61,628 bases of DNA from Alphaproteobacteria bacterium (GTDB lineage: Bacteria > Pseudomonadota > Alphaproteobacteria > Caulobacterales > Caulobacteraceae), in contig JAHKAM010000007.1 of the NCBI GenBank assembly GCA_018826515.1, positions 1-61,628 of the forward strand, read 5' to 3'. Positions 1-9,628 of this stretch are shown here, in pieces. The position numbers and the translations under genes are program-made. Each line of letters begins with the position of its first letter. Position 1 is the stretch's first letter. The notes beneath the pieces are model-generated. The model was not told the origin of the DNA and did no database searches. It saw only the letters and a program-made list of their open reading frames with translations.

Positions 1-867
<867 letters not shown>

Positions 868-886
868 AAACACTACTGCAAAGCAA

Positions 887-2752
887 CTAAGTCAAATTTC
901 TGAATTGGTTGCCGTCGAAGAGACGGACTGTAAGCGCCGATGTGCGCTCGCGATCTAGTTCGAGCTGGATGCTCATCACGGTCTGGTCAATTGACCCAAT
1001 TACATCCGACTGGAGTCCACTCTCAATCCAAGCCTTACGCAGCCTAAGATACGGTTTTTGACCGCACTTCTGAAGAGACAGCTCTAGGACAGCTGCGAAA
1101 AGTTCAGCGTTTGGCCAAGCGCACGCGAGAGTATTGTGCCAAGTCTCATCGTCGTTTGCTTGGATGAGGGCCACGAGAAGGAAGCGCCAAAACGCTTCTT
1201 GTTTGTCCCCGCTCCTTGCTACTCGAACCGCCATGTTAAAATTGGCGAGCGGGTCTAGGGGGTCTAGTTGCGACAGTTCCGCCCAAGGCCAATCGGCTAG
1301 AGGCACGCCGTCGAAGGCTCGGACCTTGGTGCCGAGATCATTCCTTCTGCGCTCTATGGCAGGCCCGTATCGGCGAGCAAGCCATTCGCAAAGCTGAGAT
1401 CGTAGCTGACCCTCAAGATGCAGGCGGCGCTCAGTATCTGGCGGCAGGGTCGAAAAATGCCCGACCGCCTCAAGCACGGCTCCTGACATCATTAGGGCGT
1501 CGCCCAGCAGAAAAATGACTCGCGGCGACGTGGCTAGCGTGCCCGCGTAACGATAGATCTTTGCCGAAAGCGCAAATCGGCCCGCCAAGAACAGGACGCC
1601 GGCCAACTCAGACCAAAAATAATCGGTCTTATCGTATACAGATGATAGGTGTCTTGCCTTATTATAACAACTTACAGACTTGAAAAGTGTTTGTTCTCCG
1701 CGATAGTGATTACCTAGGGAGTAGCGTAGAGCAGACAACGATACGCCATCGGCGCCCGGAACAGATTTCAATGCGGCTTCCAGAATTCTAACAACAGCCC
1801 TCGATCGAACTTCCTTAGTCGCGGCACGGTGGATCGCAGACAATACTGTTACTAGATGTTCATCTTGTAGAGTATGAATATTGTTGAGCAAAGCTAGATC
1901 AGCAGCTGATGCAGGGTCAACTGCCACCGCAACGCAAGCCCTACTGGCAAGAGCTCGATGTGGGGCAACGATGCCACCCTCAAGCAAGGCCCGGGCGATA
2001 CGAGCAGACTGGCTCCAAAGTCCAGTTTGGTACAAGAGATACACGACCCCATAGGCTATATGCGAAAGAACGCTTTCCTCGGTTTGCGAGTCATCAGCTA
2101 CAGTCACTGAGGCGATCTTGCCAATAGAAATAGCGATTTCGTCCGCGCGGCAGGCAATCTCTACGGTAAGGAGGCTATCAGCGTCTGTGGTCCGTAGGAG
2201 GCCGCACTCGAGAGATACTAGGGCACTGATCCCATTTTGGAATGCGTCGTACCGATCTCCGTCGGCAGAGTTATTCGTCTTAAAGCCTATAGTGCTTAGC
2301 GGGGCTGTTGATCTTAAACGTGAAACAGACTTGAGCGTGCCTATGATCTCTTCCGGTTTGTTGACGCCCCATTGATCGGATTCATCGAATTTCAACGTTA
2401 GAGTTGACGCACCGTCTCGCGGTGGTGGGATCTCGAAATGCCATTTTATATACAGCGATTTATCGGCGTCGCAGTATCGAGCGATAAGGGTTGGTATTTC
2501 CAAGCTATGGAAATACTCGACTTGATCTAAATCTAGTGCGATTTTTCGGGCCTTAGACTGATCGTCAGTCGCCCGGAGTTGAACGTAAAATATTGCCCCG
2601 GTTGAGGCGCCGCTCTGGTGAAACACCTCAACCTCTAGATCGATACCGTAGTCACGGCTTCTCTCCCTGACGACCCATTGGTTAGGCATGGCGCGCCTGA
2701 AGGCATCGAACGAGATATCCTCCAGAACGTGAGATCGGGGTCTACTGGGCAA
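887..2752 (-). CDS. DUF4365 domain protein with TPR-like C-terminal half, probably acquired
   Basis: The frame is open back to 2902, but residues upstream of 2752 are low-complexity, GC-rich and unlike the family. A TTG at 2752 gives MPSRPRSHVLEDISFDAF, which fits how DUF4365 proteins usually begin; no strong ribosome binding site was seen, so the start is uncertain. Residues about 30-130 carry the DUF4365 signature: RSRDYGIDLEVEVF, then YVQLRATDD, a restriction-endonuclease-like arrangement in which the usual lysine of QxK reads as arginine. Residues about 330-460 contain three TPR-like helical pairs. The gene is clearly richer in A+T than everything around it, with codons such as ATA, AGA and TTA that neighbours avoid, suggesting recent transfer. 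DUF4365 proteins often occur in defence islands, but the function here is unknown. Confidence 0.75.
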   Translation of the reverse strand: MPSRPRSHVLEDISFDAFRRAMPNQWVVRERSRDYGIDLEVEVFHQSGASTGAIFYVQLRATDDQSKARKIALDLDQVEYFHSLEIPTLIARYCDADKSLYIKWHFEIPPPRDGASTLTLKFDESDQWGVNKPEEIIGTLKSVSRLRSTAPLSTIGFKTNNSADGDRYDAFQNGISALVSLECGLLRTTDADSLLTVEIACRADEIAISIGKIASVTVADDSQTEESVLSHIAYGVVYLLYQTGLWSQSARIARALLEGGIVAPHRALASRACVAVAVDPASAADLALLNNIHTLQDEHLVTVLSAIHRAATKEVRSRAVVRILEAALKSVPGADGVSLSALRYSLGNHYRGEQTLFKSVSCYNKARHLSSVYDKTDYFWSELAGVLFLAGRFALSAKIYRYAGTLATSPRVIFLLGDALMMSGAVLEAVGHFSTLPPDTERRLHLEGQLRSQLCEWLARRYGPAIERRRNDLGTKVRAFDGVPLADWPWAELSQLDPLDPLANFNMAVRVARSGDKQEAFWRFLLVALIQANDDETWHNTLACAWPNAELFAAVLELSLQKCGQKPYLRLRKAWIESGLQSDVIGSIDQTVMSIQLELDRERTSALTVRLFDGNQFRNLT

Positions 2753-2993
2753 GATGGCGCTCAGAGTTGGGGCCGTCGTTGGCGTGGAGTATTGTGAGCA
2801 TGCTCCGGACGTGCTGACCAGCAGAAGAGTACCTGGGCCCGACCTCGTCCTCCTCGTGGGTCCAACGGTGCCGGGCAGCGGTCTCCGAACGCGCATCGAC
2901 AACTGACAGGAGTCTTCGGTCGGGCCGTTTCCAGCGTGCTTCGCATGGTCCCCCCCCCCGATGGTGGGAGAACTGATGGGTCACCCCTCCCCC

Positions 2994-3095
2994 GCCATCC
3001 CCCGCAACGCCTCCTCGAACACCCCCGCCGGCTGCCCGCCCGAGATCAGCCACTTCCCCTCCACCACCACGGCGGGCACGCCGTTGATCCCGCGC
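2994..3095 (-). pseudogene. Duplicated 3' fragment of the DsbA/FrnE-like gene
   Basis: These 102 bases match 5044-5145, the end of the DsbA-like gene at 5031-5696, with one mismatch (cac versus cat near 3053). They encode the last ~34 residues ([20 protein letters not shown] and on) without the rest of the gene. The homology stops abruptly at GCGC on the right, where a palindromic repeat begins at 3100, and just before GCCATCC on the left. This is a non-functional scar of a duplication or recombination between the two repeat-rich intergenic regions. Bases 2753-2993, between it and the DUF4365 gene, hold no recognisable gene. Confidence 0.85.
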
Positions 3096-3099
3096 ACAG

Positions 3100-3258
3100 C
3101 TCCCCTTCCCCTCGACGGGGAAGGGGTCGGGGGATGGGGTGAGGGCACGCTGCGTCCGGAGAGGGCGCGGGAGGCGTCGGCGCCCTTCGGAGGGCCGTCG
3201 CGAACCGCGTGCGTCCACCCCCTCCCAACCCTCCCCCGTCGAGGGGGAGGGCTTTCAC
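3100..3258. repeat. Intergenic palindromic element, family A copy 1
   Basis: The left end has a hairpin around CCCCTCGACGGGG followed by GGGTCGGGGGATGGGGTGAGG. The right end has CCACCCCCTCCCAACCCTCC followed by the hairpin CCCCCGTCGAGGGGG. The two ends are roughly inverted copies of each other. The core (about 3140-3215) is shared nearly base for base with copy 2 at 4010-4197. A reversed copy lies inside the E2 gene at 23174-23328. It resembles the REP/BIME-type elements of GC-rich alphaproteobacteria. No coding role is apparent here. Confidence 0.8.
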
Positions 3259-3318
3259 CATCGCCACTTCCGGATGCAAGTCCTCGCGGCCCGCCTTCCA
3301 CGGGCCTAACCTCCCCTC

Positions 3319-3828
3319 ATGCCTGCGCTCGTCCTCCTCGCCGGCCCCAACGGCGCCGGGAAGACCACCTACATCGGCCGCTTCCTGAGGCGGCGGGCCG
3401 GGACCTTCGTCTTCGTCAATCCGGACGAGGTCGCGCGCGATCTGCCCGGGACCGGCCCCCAACGTGACCGCGCCGCCGGGCGGCGGGTGCTGGAGCGGCT
3501 GGACGCCCTGATCGCGGCGCGGGCCGACATCGTGCTGGAGACCACCTTGGCGACCCGCGCCCACGCCCGCCGCCTGCGCGCCTGTCGCGCCGCCGGTTAC
3601 CGGATCGCCCTGATCTATCTGCGCCTGCCGGACGCCGAGGCCTCCATCGCCCGCGTCCGGGGTCGAGTCGAGCGCGGCGGTCACGGCATCCCCGAGGCGA
3701 CCCTGCGCCGCCGCTTTCCGCTCAGCCTCGACTATCTGGAGACGGTCTACAAACCGCTCGCGGACGAGTGGGAGGTCTGGGCGAATGGCGACGAAGGCCC
3801 GGAACTGCTAGACTGGGGACCGCAATGA
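3319..3828 (+). CDS. Zeta-toxin-like P-loop kinase/ATPase
   Basis: 169 residues. Residues 9-16 are a perfect Walker A, GPNGAGKT, preceded by a hydrophobic strand. FVNPDEVARDL (about residues 35-45) and the later ETTLATRAHARRL and YLRLPDAEASIARVRGRVERGGHGIP blocks are the pattern of the zeta toxin/UDP-N-acetylglucosamine kinase family, including the basic R-x-x-x-R-x-x-x-GGH segment. Size fits the short chromosomal members. It overlaps the next ORF by four bases (ATGA), so the two are probably translated together. Whether it is toxic, and on what substrate, cannot be told from sequence; no epsilon-like antitoxin is seen upstream. Confidence 0.85.
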   Translation: MPALVLLAGPNGAGKTTYIGRFLRRRAGTFVFVNPDEVARDLPGTGPQRDRAAGRRVLERLDALIAARADIVLETTLATRAHARRLRACRAAGYRIALIYLRLPDAEASIARVRGRVERGGHGIPEATLRRRFPLSLDYLETVYKPLADEWEVWANGDEGPELLDWGPQ

Positions 3829-4007
3829 CCCCTCTCTTCGACCGCGAAACCACGCTGAAGGCCCTCCGCGACGCCGCCTGGATCGCGCGGCACGGCACGC
3901 GCGAGGAACAGTCCGGCCGCTTCATTCCGCCCCCCGGCTGGAAGGGCCGCGTGGTCACGGCGACGGATGACGGGCTGTCGGAGCCGGAAAAGGGCGAGGC
4001 GGCGTAA
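3825..4007 (+). CDS. Small 60-residue protein coupled to the zeta-like kinase
   Basis: The ATG at 3825 overlaps the stop of the kinase gene (ATGA), a sign of translational coupling. The protein starts MTPLFDRETTLKALRDAAWI and ends LSEPEKGEAA. It is charged and soluble, with no membrane segment or signal peptide. I do not recognise a family. Position and overlap make it a candidate partner of the kinase, perhaps an antitoxin, but that is inference. A longer in-frame start at 3768 would lie inside the kinase gene and is less likely. The stop is followed within 3 bases by a palindromic element. Confidence 0.6.
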   Translation: MTPLFDRETTLKALRDAAWIARHGTREEQSGRFIPPPGWKGRVVTATDDGLSEPEKGEAA

Positions 4008-4009
4008 GA

Positions 4010-4197
4010 CTCCCCTTCCCCTCGACGGGGTGGAGGAGGGTCGCCGGAGGCGAGCCGGCGAACGGTCGGGGGATGGGGTGAGGGCACGCTGCGTCCAGAC
4101 AGAGCGCGGGAGGCGTCGGCGCCCTTCGGCGGGCCGCACCGAACCGCGTGCCTCCACCCCCTCCCAACCCTCCCCCGTCGAGGGGGAGGGCTTTCAC
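4010..4197. repeat. Intergenic palindromic element, family A copy 2
   Basis: Same orientation, core and ends as copy 1 at 3100-3258. The shared core reads GAGGGCACGCTGCGTCC, then GCGGGAGGCGTCGGCGCCC. The left hairpin has an extra ~30 bases that include GGTCGCCGGAGGCGAGCCGG, itself a small inverted repeat. It fills the space between two convergent genes, ending 3 bases before the stop codon of the membrane protein at 4200. A bidirectional terminator role is possible but untested. Confidence 0.8.
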
Positions 4198-4199
4198 GC

Positions 4200-4790
4200 T
4201 CACCCCGTCAGCCGGTCCGGCACAACCTCCCAGCCATAGTAGACCAGCCCCGCCGCCAGCAGGGCGATGTTCAACCAGCGCCGGCGCACCACGATCAGCA
4301 GGCCGTAGCCGAGACAGAACTCCCAGGGCAGGCTGGCCAGCACCGATCCCACGGTCATCGCGCGCGCGTCCGGGACCTGCCCGCTCGCCCACTGGATCAT
4401 GCCGACGGCCCAGAAGGCCATCAGGCCGAGGATCAGGCTGCCGAAGGTCAGGGCGCGGGTGCGGTCATAGTGGGCATACAGGTCGACCGGCCCCTCATCC
4501 GGGACGGGGTCGGGCAGGACGAAGGTCGCGGCCATGAAGGGCAGGATCAGCTTGCCGACCTGAAGCAACATCATCCCGACCGTCGTCTCGGTCAGGTCCC
4601 GCGCGCGCCACTGGCCCAGCCAGACCGAGATGATGACCAGCACGATGATCCCGGCCAGCAACAGCGGCTCGGGCGCCCAGCGCACCCGCCGCCCGGCCAG
4701 GGCCAGCCGACTGACCGTCGACGCCATATGCGCCAGCGCCAGGCCGAGAATGACGGCGGACAGGCCGAAGGTGAATTCGAACAATGACAT
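4200..4790 (-). CDS. Multi-pass membrane protein, unknown function
   Basis: 196 residues from the ATG at 4790 (MSLFEFTFGLSAVILGLALA), preceded by AGGGG at a workable distance. The in-frame extension to 4934 runs into a repeat element and is rejected. About five to six hydrophobic segments are visible: near residues 5-25, 40-60, 75-92, 112-132, 145-165 and 170-185. There are no catalytic motifs. The convergent neighbour is the 60-residue ORF beyond a repeat element; upstream is another repeat. I do not recognise the family; conserved hypothetical inner-membrane protein. Confidence 0.75.
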   Translation of the reverse strand: MSLFEFTFGLSAVILGLALAHMASTVSRLALAGRRVRWAPEPLLLAGIIVLVIISVWLGQWRARDLTETTVGMMLLQVGKLILPFMAATFVLPDPVPDEGPVDLYAHYDRTRALTFGSLILGLMAFWAVGMIQWASGQVPDARAMTVGSVLASLPWEFCLGYGLLIVVRRRWLNIALLAAGLVYYGWEVVPDRLTG

Positions 4791-4873
4791 CGGCGGCCCC
4801 TCGCGTGACGACCGACGTTCGGCGCGCGGGACGGTGGGGTCAAGCCGTGGCGGGCGCGGCATGCGCGACTGAT

Positions 4874-5029
4874 CCTTCTCCCCTTGAGGGAGAAGGTGCC
4901 CCCGCAGGGGGCGGATGAGGGGTGAGACACCCATGCCTCCGTTTGGCGGAAGAGCGTCCAGGACGGGGGACGCGGCCGCGTACCCCTCATCCGGGCCTCC
5001 GGCCCACCTTCTCCCTCAAGGGGAGAAGG
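4874..5029. repeat. Intergenic inverted-repeat element, family B
   Basis: The ends are inverted copies: CCTTCTCCCCTTGAGGGAGA at the left and CACCTTCTCCCTCAAGGGGA with GAAGG at the right. Inner arms GCGGATGAGGGG and CCCCTCATCCGGGC also pair. Each end is itself a hairpin. The element ends one base before the stop codon of the DsbA-like gene (5031) and may act as its transcript end. No ORF. Confidence 0.75.
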
Positions 5030-5030
5030 G

Positions 5031-5696
5031 TCAGGCTTCGGCGGCCATCCCCCGCAACGCCTCCTCGAACACCCCCGCCGGCTGCCCGCCCGAGATCAGC
5101 CATTTCCCCTCCACCACCACGGCGGGCACGCCGTTGATCCCGCGCGAGACCCACAGCGCCTCCGCCGCCCGCACCTCGGCCGCATAACGCCCCTCCGCCA
5201 GCACCGCCGCCGCCTCATCCCGGTCCAGCCCCGCCGCCGCCGCCGCCGTATCGGCCAGCACCCCGGCGTCCGTCATCGTCCGGCCCTCGGTGAAATGGGC
5301 CGTGAACAGCGCCGCCTTCAGCGCCCTCTGCTCGGCCACCCCGACCGTCCCCGCCCAGTGCAGCAGCCGGTGGGCGTCGAAGGTGTTCCAGATGCGGCTC
5401 TCCGGCCCCATCCGCATGTCGAACCCCGGCCACGCTTCCGCGGCCCGTTCGGTGATCATGGCCCGGTTGGCCGCCGACTGTGCGGGGGTCGAGCCGTATT
5501 TGCGGCCGATGTGTTCGACGATGTTCTCGCCCTCGGGCGGCATCTGCGGGTTCAGCTCGAACGGCTGGAAATGCACCTCGGCCGTGATCCCCTCGGCCTT
5601 CAGCGCCTCAAGGGCGGCTTCCAGCCCGCCCAGCCCCACCACGCACCAGGGGCAGACGATGTCGGAGACGAAGTCGATGTGCAGGGTCTTGGGCAT
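5031..5696 (-). CDS. DsbA-family oxidoreductase, FrnE-like
   Basis: 221 residues from the ATG at 5696 ([20 protein letters not shown]), with GGAG about 11 bases upstream. The thioredoxin-fold active site C15-P-W-C18 lies near the N-terminus after a beta strand. There is no signal peptide, so this is a cytoplasmic FrnE/2-hydroxychromene-2-carboxylate-isomerase-type DsbA relative rather than periplasmic DsbA. The conserved cis-proline region reads INGVPAVVV near the C-terminus. Members have been linked to oxidative-stress and dithiol chemistry; the substrate here is unknown. The last ~34 codons are duplicated at 2994-3095. Confidence 0.88.
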   Translation of the reverse strand: MPKTLHIDFVSDIVCPWCVVGLGGLEAALEALKAEGITAEVHFQPFELNPQMPPEGENIVEHIGRKYGSTPAQSAANRAMITERAAEAWPGFDMRMGPESRIWNTFDAHRLLHWAGTVGVAEQRALKAALFTAHFTEGRTMTDAGVLADTAAAAAGLDRDEAAAVLAEGRYAAEVRAAEALWVSRGINGVPAVVVEGKWLISGGQPAGVFEEALRGMAAEA

Positions 5697-5763
5697 GGGG
5701 TCGGTCTCCGTTGGCGCCTCATATAGGCGCGCCGCGGCGGCTCGCCTCAAGTGCGCGGGTTCG

Positions 5764-5921
5764 TCACCAAGGCCACCAAGGAGTCACCAAGGACACGAAG
5801 GGGCCGGCGGGCCCGCGGCTCCCGCAGGGAGACGCAATCAGATTGCGGGCAAGGGCCCGCCAAAGGGGCCGTCACCCGGCTCCCTCCGTGTCCTTCGTGC
5901 CCTTCTTGGTGTCCTTGGTGA
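5764..5921. repeat. Intergenic inverted-repeat element, family C
   Basis: The left arm TCACCAAGGCCACCAAGGAG with TCACCAAGGACACGAAGG is mirrored by the right arm GTGTCCTTCGTGCCCTTCTT with GGTGTCCTTGGTGA. A short inner stem GGGCCCGC/GCGGGCAAGGGCCC region lies between. About 158 bases in total, in the gap between two minus-strand genes. The pattern is that of a non-autonomous palindromic element; no ORF. Confidence 0.65.
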
Positions 5922-5959
5922 TGAACCAGCCGGCGGCAGACCTGCCCCGGCGCCCGACC

Positions 5960-6199
5960 TCAGGCCCCCGGCCGGGTCAGCTTGCGCTCGTGCGGGCGGT
6001 CGCGCAGGCGCAGCCACGGGGCCATGCCCCAGGCCGCCGGGGCCGAGATGACGAAGGTGGCGGCGATCATCCACCAGACGGCGGCCAGCATGTCCGAGGC
6101 GGCGACGGGCACGACCAGCAGGCCGATCATGCCGAGGCCGAACAGCACCGCCTGGATCATCGGCCAGATCAGGGCGGCGATGGCGAAACGGGTGCGCAT
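5960..6199 (-). CDS. Small two-helix membrane protein, unknown function
   Basis: 79 residues. The start is well supported by a perfect AGGAGG six bases before the ATG at 6199. Two hydrophobic segments (about residues 6-32 and 38-60) are followed by a basic tail [18 protein letters not shown]. No known motif. It stands alone between a repeat element and a gene-free stretch. Conserved hypothetical; function not assignable. Confidence 0.7.
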   Translation of the reverse strand: MRTRFAIAALIWPMIQAVLFGLGMIGLLVVPVAASDMLAAVWWMIAATFVISAPAAWGMAPWLRLRDRPHERKLTRPGA

Positions 6200-6510
6200 G
6201 GGAACCTCCTGTGCTGCGACAGGACAACGGTCCGGGGTGCGGGGCCGTTCCCGAACAGTGTCTTCCCGCCCCGTATAATCCCGCCCCTTTCACCCCCCGA
6301 TCGTACCCTCTCGCACCCCTTGCGCCGCCCCCGTCGGTCCCCAGCTATGAGGGGAGGCGCGGCGGGCCCGAATCCCCGCTGCGCCTGGGTCTTTGACAGT
6401 CCTGATCCCCCCAACGCGCCGCCGCGACAGGCCGTCGGTCCCGCCGAAAAATGCATCCGGGCCCCGGCGAATTTTTTCCCGGCCGGGGCGCCCTTTCGAC
6501 CCCTGCGGCC
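6200..6510. other. Gene-free stretch between thiolase and small membrane protein
   Basis: About 310 bases. ORFs across it are GC-rich shadows without start signals. Bases near 6200-6215 hold the ribosome binding site of the small membrane protein. The promoter of that gene and the end of the thiolase transcript should lie here. Runs of C and G occur, but I see no clear terminator, repeat or RNA. Confidence 0.5.
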
Positions 6511-7689
<1,179 letters not shown>

Positions 7690-7910
7690 GAGACAATCCC
7701 CTGAAAGCGGTCACGGGCGAGGGAGCGCCCGGGCCATGGAAAACGAAACCTCTACGCCCCTGCCGGGCGTTAGGCCCCGGGAAACGAGTCGTGGCGTTTC
7801 TGCCGCATCCCGCCGCCTTCGTCACGCCTGACCGCCGCGTTCAGCGAATGGTCACCCGTCGCCCCCATGATGGCGGGAACAAACAAGAGCGAGAAGGGCT
7901 TGATGGGGCC

Positions 7911-8624
7911 ATGCTCAAGAAACTGAAGAACGTCTTCGTGCAGGTCTGTGTCCCCGACGAGCTGGACATGGCCGAGCACTACCGGACCCCGGCGGAGAAG
8001 ACCGCCGACCTGGTCGTGCACGTCGTCGGCCTGACCCTGGCGGCGGTGGGCGGGATCGTCCTCGCCGTGCTGGCCGCCATCTACGTCGGCGTCGGCGCGG
8101 TGATGGCCACGGCCGCCTACGCCCTGTGCCTGATCGCCATGCTGGCCGTCTCGACCGTCTACAACCAGACCCGCCCCTGCGCCGCCCGCCCGATCCTGCG
8201 CCGCATGGACGAGGCGGCCATCTTCCTGATGATCGCCGGCAGCTACACCCCGTTTACGACGCAGCGGTTCGAAGGCGCCTGGGCCATCGGCTTCACCCTT
8301 CTGGTCTGGACCGTCGCCCTGGCCGGGGTGGCCGTGAAACTGGTCGCGCCGCGCATTTCCGACGCCTTCTGGAGCGCCGTCTACATCGGCTTCGGCTGGC
8401 TGGCCGTGCTGGCCCTCAAGCCGCTGATCGACACCGTCCATCCGATCGCGCTGGGCCTGCTGGTGCTGGGCGGGCTGATCTATACCGCCGGGGTGTTCGT
8501 CTTCATCAGCCCGCAGGTGAAGTTCCGCCGCGCCATCTGGCACGGCTTCGTGGTCACGGGCGCCACCGTCCACTGGGCCGCCGTGCTGGTCGGGGTGGTT
8601 CTGGCGCCCGCCGCCATGAGCTGA
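7911..8624 (+). CDS. Hemolysin III / PAQR-family membrane protein
   Basis: 237 residues from the ATG at 7911 (MLKKLKNVFVQVC). An in-frame start at 7791 is possible but adds a basic, unstructured leader. Seven hydrophobic segments follow a short cytoplasmic N-terminus (EHYRTPAEKTADLVVHVVGL). The family metal-site motifs are present: S-x3-N/H near STVYNQTRP, DEAAIFLMIAGSYTPF and the C-terminal HGFVVTGATVHW. Despite the name, bacterial members (YqfA-like) are uncharacterised integral membrane proteins, possibly metal-dependent hydrolases. It is followed 58 bases later by phaR. Confidence 0.88.
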   Translation: MLKKLKNVFVQVCVPDELDMAEHYRTPAEKTADLVVHVVGLTLAAVGGIVLAVLAAIYVGVGAVMATAAYALCLIAMLAVSTVYNQTRPCAARPILRRMDEAAIFLMIAGSYTPFTTQRFEGAWAIGFTLLVWTVALAGVAVKLVAPRISDAFWSAVYIGFGWLAVLALKPLIDTVHPIALGLLVLGGLIYTAGVFVFISPQVKFRRAIWHGFVVTGATVHWAAVLVGVVLAPAAMS

Positions 8625-8682
8625 TTGCATGCGGCTTCGCGCTGCGGGATAGTGCGGCAGTGCAACAGGCGAGGGGTTTGGC

Positions 8683-9282
8683 GTGGCGGACAAGAAGGCC
8701 GGAGCGGGCGACACCGTCGTCATCAAGAAATACGCCAACCGGCGGCTCTACAACACGGCCACCAGCGCCTATGTGACGCTTGAGGACCTGGCGAAAATGG
8801 TCCGTGAAGGCACCGAGTTCGTGGTCTTCGACGCCAAGACCAATGACGATCTGACGCGCCAGATCCTGACCCAGATCATCTTCGAGGAAGAGAGCCGCGG
8901 CGAGGCCCTGTTGCCGGTCCAGTTCCTGCGCCAGCTGATCGGCTTCTACGGCGGCCAGATGCAGGGGGTCCTGCCCTCCTATCTGGAGATGTCGCTGGAC
9001 AGCTTCAGCCGCCAGCAGGAGCAGATGCGCGGCCAGTTTTCCAAGGCCTTCGGGGCCGCGCCCGGCGCCGGCATTCTCGACGAGGCCGTCAAACGCAACA
9101 TGGCCCTGTTCACCGACGCCATGAAGATGTGGCCGGGCTTCAACGCCCTGACGCCCGGTGGTCCGGCCGCCGGCGTCGCAACCGAACCCAGGGCCGCGCC
9201 CGCCGCCGATCCCCTGGACGAGATGCGCCGTCAGATGGACGAGATGCGCAGCCAGCTCGACAAGCTGTCGAAGGGCGGCTGA
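8683..9282 (+). CDS. phaR: Polyhydroxyalkanoate synthesis repressor PhaR
   Basis: 199 residues from a GTG at 8683, preceded by GAGGGG about six bases upstream. The N-terminal PHB/PHA accumulation regulator DNA-binding domain is unmistakable: IKKYANRRLYNTATSAYVTL, then FVVFDAKTNDDLTRQILTQI. The PHB-associated repeat follows (ALLPVQFLRQLIGFYGGQMQ). The C-terminus is Ala/Pro-rich and ends in a short amphipathic repeat EMRRQMDEMRSQLDKL. PhaR binds PHB granules and phasin promoters and represses when polymer is absent. The thiolase nearby is consistent. Confidence 0.94.
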   Translation: MADKKAGAGDTVVIKKYANRRLYNTATSAYVTLEDLAKMVREGTEFVVFDAKTNDDLTRQILTQIIFEEESRGEALLPVQFLRQLIGFYGGQMQGVLPSYLEMSLDSFSRQQEQMRGQFSKAFGAAPGAGILDEAVKRNMALFTDAMKMWPGFNALTPGGPAAGVATEPRAAPAADPLDEMRRQMDEMRSQLDKLSKGG

Positions 9283-9283
9283 C

Positions 9284-9628
9284 ATGACCGATGAGGTTCG
9301 CCCCGTCGAGCCTGTCCGGCGTCACGGCGACCGACGCGCCGCTGACCGGCGGGCCGACGAGCGCCGCGCCGGCTCGACCTCACGCGCCCTCGTCCCGCTG
9401 GACTTCCCGGTCGAGGCTGCCGAGGCCCCGGCAAGACCTGCCCCGCCCGCCGATCCGGGCGCGGCGGTCTTCGCCGCCCAGATGATGGGCCAGTCCGGTC
9501 AGCGCCGCGGCCTGAAGGGCGGCCCGCCGGTGCTGGACGCGGCCCGCTCGGCCTATCTCGGTACCGAACACTCCGGCGCCGCCGAGCGCCGCCCCCAGCC
9601 GGGCAAGGCGAAAGACACCGACGTCTGA
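9284..9628 (+). CDS. Hypothetical protein downstream of PhaR
   Basis: 114 residues from the ATG at 9284, one base after the phaR stop, so probably co-transcribed. The N-terminus is arginine-rich (VRRHGDRRAADRRADERRAG). The second half holds AAVFAAQMMGQSGQRRGLKG and ARSAYLGTEHSG, which has the look of a conserved short domain. No signal peptide or membrane segment. I cannot name the family; soluble alphaproteobacterial hypothetical. Confidence 0.7.
   Translation: MTDEVRPVEPVRRHGDRRAADRRADERRAGSTSRALVPLDFPVEAAEAPARPAPPADPGAAVFAAQMMGQSGQRRGLKGGPPVLDAARSAYLGTEHSGAAERRPQPGKAKDTDV

Noticed and set aside
2753..2902. N-terminal extension of the DUF4365 gene
   Set aside because: The extra 50 residues have a different composition and do not resemble family N-termini, whereas the sequence from the TTG at 2752 does.
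2936..3467. ORFs across the family A repeat and the zeta-like gene in other frames
   Set aside because: They are translations of palindromic repeats (PLPLDGEGVGGWGEG type) and of shadow frames.
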